Shown here one piece after another: positions 27,868-37,031 of a DNA stretch of 64,000 nt. Source of the stretch: Sphingomonas radiodurans (GTDB lineage Bacteria; Pseudomonadota; Alphaproteobacteria; Sphingomonadales; Sphingomonadaceae); the NCBI RefSeq assembly GCF_020866845.1, contig NZ_CP086594.1, positions 3,562,001-3,626,000 on the forward strand, given 5' to 3'. Position 1 is the first letter of the stretch. Each line of letters opens with the position of its first letter. The notes beneath the pieces were generated by a model. That model was not told the origin of the DNA, made no database searches, and saw only the letters and a list, made by a program, of their open reading frames with translations. Both the position numbers and the translations under genes were made by a program.

Positions 27868-28741
27868 CGCGACGCTGATAGCAGCCGGGCGTCTGTCGCC
27901 CCAGACCCTCTCGGACGCAAACGAGCGGCTGGCCGCTGCCGGCTGCGTCCCGACGACATCTGGCTGGATCGACGAGGGTGACGCCGCCGACATCGCCTTC
28001 GGCTTCGCGCCTGACGCTGCACGGCGCTCGTTGGAGAGCGCATTCACTGGCGTCGATGTAGTGGTTCAGCCACATGCGGGCCGCGCGAAGCATCTGCTGG
28101 TGGCGGACATGGATTCGACCATGATCACCGTCGAGTGCATCGACGAACTCGCCGATTATGCCGGCATCAAGCCACAGATCGCCGCCATCACCGAAGCCGC
28201 CATGCGCGGCGAACTCGACTTCGCTGCTGCGCTCGATGCGCGCGTGGCGCTGCTCGAGAATCTCGACGCCGACGCGATCGAGCAATGTCGCGCCGAACGT
28301 GTGCGGCTGATGCCGGGAGCGAAGACGCTGGTGCGCACGATGCGTGCGCACGGCGCAACCGCAATCCTCGTTTCGGGCGGGTTCACCGCGTTTGCCGATC
28401 CGGTCGGCGCAGAAATCGGGTTCGATCGGGTGATCGCGAATCGGCTCGACGTGGTCGACGGGCGGCTGGCGGGGACGGTGGGCAAGCCTATCGTCGATTC
28501 CGCCACCAAGGAACGCACGTTGCGCGCGGCGCGCACTGAGTTCGGGCTAGCGGACGACGCGACGATGGCGGTCGGCGATGGCGCCAACGACTTGGCGATG
28601 ATCGGCGTGGCCGGGCTCGGCGTCGCCTTTCACGCAAAGCCGATCGTCGCGCAGGCTGCCGCTGCGCGGATCGACCATAATGACCTCACCGCTTTGCTCT
28701 GGGCACAAGGCATCCCCCGGCGGGAGTGGGTACAAAGCTGA
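27860..28741 (+). CDS. serB: Phosphoserine phosphatase
   Basis: 293-residue HAD phosphatase making L-serine. Motif I is DMDSTMITVEC with the nucleophile Asp, motif II is VSGGFTAFA, motif III K lies in KPIVDSATKE and motif IV is VGDGANDLAMI. The first about 80 residues form a separate N-terminal part (ATLIAAGRLS...), often an ACT-like domain. The GTG at 27860 is inferred and is not certain, because it overlaps the divergent miaA start by eight bases. Confidence 0.9.
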   Translation: MFTATLIAAGRLSPQTLSDANERLAAAGCVPTTSGWIDEGDAADIAFGFAPDAARRSLESAFTGVDVVVQPHAGRAKHLLVADMDSTMITVECIDELADYAGIKPQIAAITEAAMRGELDFAAALDARVALLENLDADAIEQCRAERVRLMPGAKTLVRTMRAHGATAILVSGGFTAFADPVGAEIGFDRVIANRLDVVDGRLAGTVGKPIVDSATKERTLRAARTEFGLADDATMAVGDGANDLAMIGVAGLGVAFHAKPIVAQAAAARIDHNDLTALLWAQGIPRREWVQS

Positions 28742-28815
28742 CGACGCGCTGAAATTCGCGCCCTTGTCGTAAGCGGTCCTGCATCCGATACCGACTCCGC
28801 GAGGGGCGGGGGCCA

Positions 28816-30015
28816 ATGACGACGACCGAATTGTTTCTGGTGGCGATGCTGATCGTGTTCAGCGTGCCCTATCTGGTCTGGCGGCTCGCGCGGACGGATT
28901 ACTGGTCGCCGCTCGTGGTGGTGCAGATCGTCGGCGGCGTGTTGCTTGGGCCGGGGGTGCTCGGGGCGGCACTGCCCGAGTTTCACCGCACCGTCTTCAA
29001 TCCGCAAGTGATCGGTGCGCTCAACGGCATCGCGTGGTGGGCGGTGATGATCTTCGTGTTCGTGGCGGGGATCGAGCTCGACCTGAGCCAGGCATGGGCA
29101 CGGCGGCGCGAGACGGGGATCACGGCCGCGTGCGCGCTGCTCGTACCGCTAGCGTCCGGGTGCCTCGCGGCGCTGCTCCTGCTGGGCTGGCGCGATGGAT
29201 GGGCGGGGAGCGGCGGCGCACCGTGGCAGGTGGTTCTTGGCATCGGTATGGCCTGTGCAGTGACGGCGCTGCCGATCCTCGTGCTGTTCCTCGAAAAGCT
29301 CGACATCCTGCGGCAACCGCTCGGCCAACGCATCCTGCGGTATGCGAGTCTGGACGATATCGCGATTTGGGGCGTGCTGGCGCTGATCCTGCTCGACTGG
29401 GAGCGGGCAGGGCGGCAGTTGGGGTTCCTGCTGCTGTTCCCGGTCGCGGCGATGGCGATGCGCGCACTGATGCGCCGCTTGCCCGAGCGCGATCGCTGGT
29501 ATGTTGGGCTGATCTGGCTCGCGGCCTCGGGGCTGGCGGGCGATTGGGCTGGGTTGCACTATATGGTCGGCGCGTTCCTCGCCGGCGCGGTGCTTGACGC
29601 ACGCTGGTTCGATCAGGCCCGCATGGACCTGTTCCGCGATCACATCCTTCTCGCGGTGATGCCGGTATTCTTCCTGTCGACGGGGCTACGGACAAACTGG
29701 GCGATGGGAGGCAGCGCGGTGATCGGCGGGGCCGTGCTGCTGCTGGTCGCGTCAGTCGTCGGCAAACTTGCCGGATTGCACCTCGCGGGGCGGCTGCTGC
29801 ACTGGGGCAAGGGTGAGGCGAGTCTGATCGGCTGGCTGCTGCAGACCAAAGCGCTGATCATGATCATCTTCGCCAACATCCTTCTCGACAAGGCGATCAT
29901 CAGTGCCGAGACGTTCACCGCGCTACTGCTGATGGCGGTGATGAGCACGATGTTGACGATCCCGATCGTCACGCCGAAGCTACGTCGAATACGCGCCGTG
30001 CAAGCCGCGCCATAA
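28816..30015 (+). CDS. Cation/proton antiporter (CPA2-type)
   Basis: 399-residue integral membrane protein with about 12 hydrophobic helices and no cytosolic TrkA-type domain. It has the sodium/hydrogen exchanger fold with VFVAGIELDL and, later, the LDDIAIWGVLALILLDW region typical of KefB/NapA-like proteins. It exchanges K+ or Na+ for protons. The downstream SDR starts 15 bases after it and could share an mRNA. The ion is not identified. Confidence 0.85.
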   Translation: MTTTELFLVAMLIVFSVPYLVWRLARTDYWSPLVVVQIVGGVLLGPGVLGAALPEFHRTVFNPQVIGALNGIAWWAVMIFVFVAGIELDLSQAWARRRETGITAACALLVPLASGCLAALLLLGWRDGWAGSGGAPWQVVLGIGMACAVTALPILVLFLEKLDILRQPLGQRILRYASLDDIAIWGVLALILLDWERAGRQLGFLLLFPVAAMAMRALMRRLPERDRWYVGLIWLAASGLAGDWAGLHYMVGAFLAGAVLDARWFDQARMDLFRDHILLAVMPVFFLSTGLRTNWAMGGSAVIGGAVLLLVASVVGKLAGLHLAGRLLHWGKGEASLIGWLLQTKALIMIIFANILLDKAIISAETFTALLLMAVMSTMLTIPIVTPKLRRIRAVQAAP

Positions 30016-30030
30016 ACAGGAGAGCAAGCG

Positions 30031-30810
30031 ATGCGCCCGATCCCCGAGGTAGTTGCGCGTCTCGACGGTGCCGGCGCGATCGTGACCGGCGCCGCGAGCG
30101 GCATGGGCCGTGCCACCGCGATCCTTCTCGCCCGCGCCGGTGCCAGCGTTGCGGTTACGGATGTGCGTCTTGCGGACGCCCAGGCGGTCGTGGATGAGAT
30201 TGCGGCAGAGGGGCTCAGCGCACAGGGCTGGGCGCTCGACGTGGCGGATCACGACGTGATAACCCGCGTGACGGAAGAAGCGGCTGCGGCGTTTGGAGAC
30301 GTGTCGATCATCGTCAACAACGCGGGCATCTCGGCCAGTTTGCCGATCGACGACGCAACGTACGATACGGAATGGGATCGGCACCTCGTAATCTTGCTGA
30401 CCGCGCACCAGCGGCTGATCCGCGCCGCTCTGCCGCACCTGCGGCGCGCGGCGCATCCCCGCATCGTCAACATCGCCTCGACCGAAGGGCTCGGCGCCAC
30501 TGCCGGCTTCAGCGCCTATTCCGCCGCCAAGGCCGGCGTGATCGGACTGACTCGCAGCCTGGCGGTCGAGCTCGGCAAGTCGGGCATCACGGTCAACTGT
30601 ATCTGCCCCGGTCCGATCGACACCGGCATGACGCAGGCGATCCCCGACGAAGCGAAGCAGGTTTATGCCGCGCGCCGCACCGCGCTCCGCCGCTACGGTC
30701 TGCCCGAAGAAGTCGCTTTCATGACCGTAAGCCTGTGCGCACCCGCCGCAAGCTTCGTGACTGGCGCGATCATTCCAGTTGATGGCGGCCTGATCGCGCG
30801 AAACGCCTGA
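30031..30810 (+). CDS. Short-chain dehydrogenase/reductase
   Basis: 259-residue SDR with the cofactor-binding TGAASGMGRA, NNAGIS at the end of beta4, the active-site YSAAKAG (Tyr and Lys) and the C-terminal PVDGGLIARNA. The Asp in VTDVRLAD at the end of strand two suggests NAD(H) use. It resembles FabG-like dehydrogenases, but substrate is unknown. It has a good AGGAGAG ribosome-binding site and follows the antiporter closely. Confidence 0.85.
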   Translation: MRPIPEVVARLDGAGAIVTGAASGMGRATAILLARAGASVAVTDVRLADAQAVVDEIAAEGLSAQGWALDVADHDVITRVTEEAAAAFGDVSIIVNNAGISASLPIDDATYDTEWDRHLVILLTAHQRLIRAALPHLRRAAHPRIVNIASTEGLGATAGFSAYSAAKAGVIGLTRSLAVELGKSGITVNCICPGPIDTGMTQAIPDEAKQVYAARRTALRRYGLPEEVAFMTVSLCAPAASFVTGAIIPVDGGLIARNA

Positions 30811-30816
30811 CGCTGC

Positions 30817-31248
30817 CTAGCCCGCCGCCGCTTTCGACGCCTGCTCGACTCGCGCCTTCGCCGCCAGCATCAGCGTCGAGCTTGCCTTGGCCAGCACCTT
30901 GCCCGTCGTATCGAGCAACCGTCCCTCGAAGAAGCAGGTCGTCCGACCGCGCCGCTCGACCCACGCCTCTGCCACCACGATTCCCGGTCGCGCCGGCGCG
31001 AAGAAGCTGACCTTCAACTCCAGCGTCATTGGCGCGATGTCGGGCCCGCCCATCGCGATTGCGGCATGCGCCATTGCCGCGTCAATCCAGCCGGTCACGA
31101 ACCCGCCTTGCACGACGCCGCCCGAATGGCACATGTGCTCGCCCGCGCGATACTCGAGCGTGGCGCGCCCGGCCGGATCGAGTTCGACCGTGCGGACGAG
31201 CCCAAGTGTCTGGCTCAGGGGGTGGAGCTCGGGATCGCTGTCGCTCAT
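30817..31248 (-). CDS. PaaI-family hotdog thioesterase
   Basis: 143-residue hotdog-fold protein. The PaaI pattern is visible: HMCHSGGVVQGGFVTGWIDAAMAHA with the conserved Gly/Gln/Asp region, then LELKVSFFAPARPG and EGRLLDTTGKVLAKASSTLML. It likely hydrolyses an acyl-CoA. The start at 31248 is decided by AAGGAG placed six bases upstream; the earlier in-frame ATG lies within that ribosome-binding site region. It is convergent with the SDR. Confidence 0.85.
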   Translation of the reverse strand: MSDSDPELHPLSQTLGLVRTVELDPAGRATLEYRAGEHMCHSGGVVQGGFVTGWIDAAMAHAAIAMGGPDIAPMTLELKVSFFAPARPGIVVAEAWVERRGRTTCFFEGRLLDTTGKVLAKASSTLMLAAKARVEQASKAAAG

Positions 31249-31304
31249 TCGCATCTCCTTTGCCGCGACAGTGTCGCGGGTCGCCGCCGGGGGCAAGCCT
31301 CCGA

Positions 31305-33068
31305 TCAGGCAACAAGCGCGAGCTGGTCGCGGCCAGCGTGCTTCGCGCGGTAAAGCGCGACATCCGCCGCGCGCAGCACTTCGCCGACGACTTGTCCCTC
31401 GCGATAGCGCGCGATCCCGCCGCTCACCGTCACCGTAACCACGTCGCCCTCGATCCGCATTCTCGCGTCCGCGATCGCGCAGCGAAGTCGATCGCAGACG
31501 AGCCGCGCCTGCTCCAGCGTCGTCTCGGGCAACACGACGGCGAACTCCTCGCCGCCGAGCCGTGCGATCAGATCCTGTTCGCGCACGCTTGACCGTGCGA
31601 GCGTGGCGAAGCGCCGCAGTACTTCGTCGCCCGTGGCATGGCCGAACGTGTCGTTCACGCGCTTGAAGTAATCGAGATCGAACAGCGCGACACAGCCACC
31701 CGCACCTGAGGCCAGTCGTGTGGCGAGTTCCTCATCAAGCCCGCGTCGATTCATCAGCCCGGTCAGCGGATCGGTAAGCGCCGCGCGGGCGAGCCGCTCC
31801 TCATTGGCCTTGCGGTGGGTGATATCGCGAATGGCGCAAACGATGCCGGTTACGCTGCCCTCGTGATCGACCACAGTACGACTGTGCGTCTCAAACCAGC
31901 GCACTTCGCCGCCTCGAAGATAACTACGATACTCGCTGATCGTCACGCCTGTGGGATCCTCGATAGTCCGGCGTAGCGATGCCAGCGCGGCGCCGACATC
32001 ATCGTGGTGGAGGAGCACGGTGAATGGCTTGCCGATCAGATCCTCCGGCTGTTGCCCACCGATTTGGCGGACCGACGCGGAGACGAAGCGCAGCCGCCCT
32101 CCGGTATCGACATTCACCACGATGTCGGTCGAATTTTCGGTAATGAGCCGATAGCGAGCCTCGCTCTCGCGAAGACGGCGGAACAATTCTGAGCGGCGCT
32201 CGAGTTCGGCATTCGCGGGCAGCACCGTCAGCATCGTGCAGGCGATGTAGAGCTGGAGAAACTGCATTCGCGCGCCCAGCGGCGCATCCATCAGCGCAAT
32301 CGGCCCATGCCCCTGCGCCGTCAGGACGCCACCGATGATCGTGATCACCACAATCGACGCAGCGGTCGAAAGCGCGCCGCCGCGGAACGTTGCAAGTACG
32401 ACTGGCAGCATGGGAAGGAACAGCAGCGGCAGCCGATCCTGCGCGAACGTAACGAGGCTTGCGACCGCTACAAGCGCCATCAGCATCGCAAACTCGACCA
32501 GCTTGGAGGGCCGCATGTGCTCCAGCAACCGCTTCGCATCGCCGCGCAGGATCAGCACGGCGATCGGCATGAAGGCGAGCGTGCCCAGCGCATGCCCGCT
32601 GTACCAATGCAGGGCGTTGGGCAGAAAGGGCTTCCCCAGCACCGTCGCGATCAGGCCAGCGCCCAGCGTCGCGCCGGCGAACGGTGCGACAATCCCGGTC
32701 GCAAGCACGAACACGACGAGCCATTGATGCGATTCGAGCACTGCGTTGCGCCCGACGAGGCGATGCAGCACCGCGGCCCCCAACGCGCTCTCGGCCATGT
32801 TCACCAGCGCCAGCGGGGCCGCTATCGCCGGCCCCAGCCCCCACAAAGCGGTCGTGGCGATGCTGGCGCACAGGCAGGCCGCGATCGGCGCCGGCCAGTT
32901 GCGGAAACGCAGCGTGGTCAGCCGCGCGGTGAGAATTGCGTTAGCGATCCATATGAAAGCTACGCCGCCGTCGAAGCGGGTGAAGGCGATCATGCCGGCC
33001 GATGCGACGAAATATGCGAGTCCTAGCGCGACGGCTGCGGCAGCCTCTCGTTCTCGTCGTTTCGCCAT
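31305..33068 (-). CDS. Diguanylate cyclase with MASE1 and PAS domains
   Basis: 587 residues. The first about 280 are a hydrophobic MASE1 sensor with about eight helices. A PAS domain follows (RYRLITENSTDIVVNVDTGGRLRFVSAS to VCAIRDITHRK), then a GGDEF domain with active-site motif GGEEF and DPLTGLMNRRGL before it. It probably makes cyclic di-GMP in response to a membrane or cytoplasmic signal. The start at 33068 begins just before the first helix; the frame is open to 33149. Confidence 0.92.
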   Translation of the reverse strand: MAKRREREAAAAVALGLAYFVASAGMIAFTRFDGGVAFIWIANAILTARLTTLRFRNWPAPIAACLCASIATTALWGLGPAIAAPLALVNMAESALGAAVLHRLVGRNAVLESHQWLVVFVLATGIVAPFAGATLGAGLIATVLGKPFLPNALHWYSGHALGTLAFMPIAVLILRGDAKRLLEHMRPSKLVEFAMLMALVAVASLVTFAQDRLPLLFLPMLPVVLATFRGGALSTAASIVVITIIGGVLTAQGHGPIALMDAPLGARMQFLQLYIACTMLTVLPANAELERRSELFRRLRESEARYRLITENSTDIVVNVDTGGRLRFVSASVRQIGGQQPEDLIGKPFTVLLHHDDVGAALASLRRTIEDPTGVTISEYRSYLRGGEVRWFETHSRTVVDHEGSVTGIVCAIRDITHRKANEERLARAALTDPLTGLMNRRGLDEELATRLASGAGGCVALFDLDYFKRVNDTFGHATGDEVLRRFATLARSSVREQDLIARLGGEEFAVVLPETTLEQARLVCDRLRCAIADARMRIEGDVVTVTVSGGIARYREGQVVGEVLRAADVALYRAKHAGRDQLALVA

Positions 33069-33129
33069 CTGAGGCAAATAGGCGACCGGGAGTAAACGCG
33101 CCGTTTCCGCGGCCACAAATAATCGTGAG

Positions 33130-35175
33130 TTACGGGCCGTTTGCCGCAAGTTCGGCTAGCCAGACGGCCGCCGTCCCGTCCGACGGCGCACGCCAGTCGC
33201 CACGCGGCGAAATCGCGCCGCCGGGGGAGACCTTTGGCGAGTTGGGCAATGCCGATCGCTTGAATTGGCTGGTCTGAAAAAAGCGGAAGAGGAATTTTTC
33301 CAGCCAGCCCTTGATCGTCTCGAGATCGTACGCCGTCCGGCCAGCCTCGGGATAGCCGAGCGGCCAGCGCCCCGCGTCCAGGTCATGCCACGCGTGCCAC
33401 GCCAGAAAGGCGATCTTCGATGGCGCCAGGCCGTGGCGCAGCACGTAATGCGCGAAGAAGTCGTTCAGCGCGTATGGCCCGATCTTGCTCTCGGTGCTCT
33501 GGATCGCGCCGCTGGCGTCGGCCGGCACCAGTTCGGGCGAAATCTCGGTCGATAGAATTGCGTCGAGTACCGCGTCGGTCTCGCGATCATATTGCTCGGT
33601 CACGATGCACCAGCGGATTAGGAACTGGATCAGCGTCTTGGGAACACCCGCATTGACACCATAATGGCTCATGTGATCGCCGACGCCATACGTGCACCAG
33701 CCGAGCGCCAGCTCGCTGAGATCACCCGTGCCGACGACGATGCCCGCGCGCTGGTTGGCGAGACGGAACAGGTAATCGGTGCGCAACCCCGCCTGCACGT
33801 TCTCGAACGTCACGTCATAAACCGGCTCATCCTGCGCGAACGGATGGCCGAGGCCCTCCAGCATCATGCGCGCGGTCGGGCGGATATCGATTTCCTCGGC
33901 GGTGATGCCGAGCGCGCGCATCAGTTTCCAGGCATTGTCCTTCGTGCCATCGCTGGTGGCGAAGCCCGGCATGGTAACGCCAAGGATGTCGGTGCGTGGC
34001 CGACCCAGCCGGTCGAGCGCCTTTGCAGCGACGATCAGCGCGTGGGTCGAGTCGAGCCCGCCCGAAACGCCGATCACCAGCCGCTGAACCCCGGTCGAAA
34101 CGAGCCGCTTCGACAGCCCCTCGACCTGGATGTTGAACGCTTCGTAGCAATCCTCGTCGAGCCGCGCGGGCGTATCCGGCACGAATGGAAAGCGCCGAAT
34201 CGCTCGCTTGAGCCCCACGTCGGCGAAGTCCGGCAGATGATCGAACATGATGCGGCGGAAGCGGACTTCGGGATGCCCCGAGAACGATGCAGCGTCCCCG
34301 AACGTGCCGTTGCGCAGCCGCTCCTGCGTGAGCCGCTCGGCATCGACATCGGCGATCACCAGCTCGGGCTCAAGCGGGAAGCGGCTCGATTCGGCGATCA
34401 GCTCGCCAAGCTCGTGGATCGTGCCCTGGCCATCCCACGCGAGGTCGGTCGTGCTCTCGCCCGGCCCGGATGCGGAGTAGACATAGGCGCACACCGCGCG
34501 CGCCGATTGCGCCGCCGACAACATCATCCGCTCGTGCGACTTGCCGATCACCACGTTCGACGCCGACAGGTTGCAACACACCAGCGCGCCCGCGAGCGCA
34601 CCCATCGTCGAGGGCGGGGTGGGCGACCAATAATCCTCGCAGATTTCGGCGTGGAAAACGAAATGCGGCAGGTCGGCAGCGGCGAAGATCAGGTCGGTAC
34701 CGAACGGCACCGCTTCGCCGCCGATGTCGATCGTCAGCCCGGCTAGCCCCGCGCCGCTAGCGAACCAGCGCTTCTCGTAATATTCGCGGTAGTTGGGCAG
34801 GAACGTCTTCGGCACCACGCCCAGCACCCGCCCGCGCGCGATCGCCACTGCGCAATTGTAGAGCCGTCCGTTGCGCAGTAGGGCAGCGCCGACCATCAGC
34901 ACCGGGCGCAACTCCGCGCTGGCTGCCGCGACCGCCGCCAATGCCGCCAGCGTCGCTTCCTGTTGTGCGGTCTGCAGGTGCAGATCGTCGATCGCGTAAG
35001 ACGTGATGTTGAGTTCGGGAAACACCACGAGATCGACCGCTTCCGCATCCGCTCGTCGCGCAAGCGCGATCGTCGCTTCGGCATTGGCGACGGCATCGCC
35101 CACGCTCGCAATCGGCGTGGCGGCGGCGACGCGCAGCATGCGATGATGGTGGATCGATCGAAAACGGCTGTTCAT
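33130..35175 (-). CDS. nadE: Glutamine-dependent NAD synthetase
   Basis: 681-residue two-domain enzyme. The N-terminal nitrilase-like glutaminase (about 1-280) has the Glu in FPELNITSYA, Lys in VPKTFLPNY and Cys in HAEICEDYW. The C-terminal ammonia-dependent NAD synthetase has the ATP-binding SGGLDSTHAL and the GTGDLSELALGWCTYG region. It makes NAD from deamido-NAD. The start at 35175 (MNSRFRSIHHHRMLRVA) is the family N-terminus; longer frames add unrelated sequence. Confidence 0.95.
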   Translation of the reverse strand: MNSRFRSIHHHRMLRVAAATPIASVGDAVANAEATIALARRADAEAVDLVVFPELNITSYAIDDLHLQTAQQEATLAALAAVAAASAELRPVLMVGAALLRNGRLYNCAVAIARGRVLGVVPKTFLPNYREYYEKRWFASGAGLAGLTIDIGGEAVPFGTDLIFAAADLPHFVFHAEICEDYWSPTPPSTMGALAGALVCCNLSASNVVIGKSHERMMLSAAQSARAVCAYVYSASGPGESTTDLAWDGQGTIHELGELIAESSRFPLEPELVIADVDAERLTQERLRNGTFGDAASFSGHPEVRFRRIMFDHLPDFADVGLKRAIRRFPFVPDTPARLDEDCYEAFNIQVEGLSKRLVSTGVQRLVIGVSGGLDSTHALIVAAKALDRLGRPRTDILGVTMPGFATSDGTKDNAWKLMRALGITAEEIDIRPTARMMLEGLGHPFAQDEPVYDVTFENVQAGLRTDYLFRLANQRAGIVVGTGDLSELALGWCTYGVGDHMSHYGVNAGVPKTLIQFLIRWCIVTEQYDRETDAVLDAILSTEISPELVPADASGAIQSTESKIGPYALNDFFAHYVLRHGLAPSKIAFLAWHAWHDLDAGRWPLGYPEAGRTAYDLETIKGWLEKFLFRFFQTSQFKRSALPNSPKVSPGGAISPRGDWRAPSDGTAAVWLAELAANGP

Positions 35176-35307
35176 CGCGTTCGCGTATCCTGCTTTGCGC
35201 CACCGTGCCACTGCTCGCCACCGCCATGTTGCAGTGCAGCTAGGCGAATCGTATGCGCCGGCCTACGAGCTTTGCGATAGTCAAGACCATTAGGGGATGA
35301 GCCAAGC

Positions 35308-36219
35308 ATGACGCCTGCCGAAATGACCGCCAAGATCGCCGCCGGCGACGGGTTCATCGCCGCGCTCGACCAGTCGGGCGGCTCCACGCCGAAGGCGCTG
35401 AAGGGGTACGGCATCGAGGAAGGCGCCTGGTCCGGCGATGAGGAGATGTTCGACCTGATCCACGAGATGCGCGCGCGCATCATCACCTCGCCCGCCTTCA
35501 ACGGTGACAAGGTGATCGGCGCAATCCTGTTCGAACGCACGATGGACGGTGAGGCGGGCGGCAAGCCCGTCCCACAGGCGCTGCACGACCGCGGCGTCGT
35601 GCCGTTCCTGAAGATCGACAAGGGCTTGGAGGACGAGGCGAACGGCGTCCAGCTAATGAAGCCGATGCCCGGCCTCGACGCGCTGCTCGATCGCGCAGCC
35701 AAGCTCGGCATCTTCGGCACTAAGGAACGGTCGGTGGTTAATCTCGCCAATCGCGAGGGGATCGCCGCGATCGTCGCGCAGCAGTTCGAGGTCGCGCAGC
35801 AGGTGCTGTCGTACGGCCTGATGCCGATCCTCGAGCCCGAAGTGAACATCAAGAGCGCCGAGCGCGCCGAGGCCGACGCCATCCTGCTCGATGAGCTGAT
35901 GAAGGCGCTCGACGCGATGCCGGGCACCGACAAGGTGATGCTCAAGCTGTCCCTGCCGGCCGAGCCCGAGCTGTTCCTGCCGCTCGTCAACCATCCCCGC
36001 GTGTTGCGCGTCGTCGCGCTGTCGGGCGGGTTCGCGCGCGCCGAGGCTTGCGTCGAGCTGGCCAAGAACCACGGTATCATCGCGAGCTTCAGCCGCGCTT
36101 TGCTGTCAGACCTGCGCTACGGTATGACCGATGCCGAATTCGATGCGTCGCTGGGCGGCGCCATCGACGAAATTTGGGCGGCGTCCGCACGCAAGGACAC
36201 CGTCGCCGCAGTCGCCTGA
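35308..36219 (+). CDS. Class I fructose-bisphosphate aldolase
   Basis: 303-residue Schiff-base aldolase of the bacterial class I type. Start MTPAEMTAKIAAGDGFIAALDQSGGSTPKAL is characteristic, and the catalytic Lys is likely in VMLKLSLPAEP. SYGLMPILEPEVNI also matches. It splits fructose-1,6-bisphosphate to triose phosphates in glycolysis/gluconeogenesis. The O-methyltransferase starts one base after its stop. Confidence 0.93.
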   Translation: MTPAEMTAKIAAGDGFIAALDQSGGSTPKALKGYGIEEGAWSGDEEMFDLIHEMRARIITSPAFNGDKVIGAILFERTMDGEAGGKPVPQALHDRGVVPFLKIDKGLEDEANGVQLMKPMPGLDALLDRAAKLGIFGTKERSVVNLANREGIAAIVAQQFEVAQQVLSYGLMPILEPEVNIKSAERAEADAILLDELMKALDAMPGTDKVMLKLSLPAEPELFLPLVNHPRVLRVVALSGGFARAEACVELAKNHGIIASFSRALLSDLRYGMTDAEFDASLGGAIDEIWAASARKDTVAAVA

Positions 36220-36220
36220 G

Positions 36221-36886
36221 ATGGTAGAACGCAAGGCGCCGCAGGATGCAGCCTGGACGGCGGTCGACGACTATATCGTCGATCGCCTGATCCCCAACGA
36301 CCCTGCGTTCGTCCGCGACGCCAATGCCGCTGCGGGGCTGCCCGACATTGACGTATCGCCGGCGCAGGGCAAGTTCCTGCACTTGCTCGCCCGTTCGGTC
36401 GGCGCGCGGCGCATACTCGAAATCGGCACGCTCGGCGGCTATTCCACCATCTGGTTCGCCCGTGCGGTCGGGGAGGGCGGCAGGGTCGTCTCGCTCGAGA
36501 TCAATCCGCACCACGCGGCGGTGGCGGTCTCGAACCTGGCCGCTGCTGGGGTCGGCGACCAAGTTTCGGTGCTCGTCGGCCCCGCGGTGGAGACGCTCGC
36601 GCGGCTCGACGGCGTGTTCGACCTCGTCTTCATCGATGCCGACAAGCCCTCGAACGTCGCGTATCTGCACGAAGGGCTTCGCCTTTCGCGACCCGGCACG
36701 GTGATCGTCTGCGACAATGTCGTGCGTGAAGGCGACGTGCTCGACACCGCGAGTGACGATCCGCGAGTGATCGGCACACGCGCATTGTTCGAAGCCGTCG
36801 CCGCCGAACCGCGGCTGAGCGCCACCGCGGTGCAGACGGTCGGCACGAAGAAGTGGGACGGCTTCCTTATCGCGCTGGTCGACTGA
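36221..36886 (+). CDS. O-methyltransferase
   Basis: 221-residue class I SAM-dependent O-methyltransferase (catechol O-methyltransferase type). It has RRILEIGTLGGYSTIWFA (SAM motif I), VSLEINPHHA (motif post I), FDLVFIDADKPSN (metal-binding acidic motif) and IVCDNVVREG, which supplies the Mg/base residues. The start at 36221 follows the aldolase stop by one base, so they form a likely operon. The methyl acceptor is unknown. Confidence 0.88.
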   Translation: MVERKAPQDAAWTAVDDYIVDRLIPNDPAFVRDANAAAGLPDIDVSPAQGKFLHLLARSVGARRILEIGTLGGYSTIWFARAVGEGGRVVSLEINPHHAAVAVSNLAAAGVGDQVSVLVGPAVETLARLDGVFDLVFIDADKPSNVAYLHEGLRLSRPGTVIVCDNVVREGDVLDTASDDPRVIGTRALFEAVAAEPRLSATAVQTVGTKKWDGFLIALVD

Positions 36887-36946
36887 GCCGGTTCAAGCGA
36901 CGGTTGACCATCCCCCGCCCCCCGTGGCAGGGCAGCATCACGGCGC

Positions 36947-37020
36947 GCGGGTATAGTACAATGGTAGTACAGCAGCCTTCCAAGCTGAATACACGGGTTC
37001 GATTCCCGTTACCCGCTCCA
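36947..37020 (+). tRNA. tRNA-Gly (anticodon UCC)
   Basis: GCGGGTA start, anticodon loop CTTCCAA giving UCC, T-loop TTCGATT and CCA encoded at the end. All arms pair by eye. It reads GGA/GGG. No island or integrase is associated with this tRNA. Confidence 0.96.
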
Positions 37021-37031
37021 CCGCCGGCCGG

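Noticed and set aside
36947-37020. tRNA-Gly as the integration site of the island
   Set aside because: No copy of its 3' end was found at the island's other side, while the tRNA-Tyr duplicate fits exactly.
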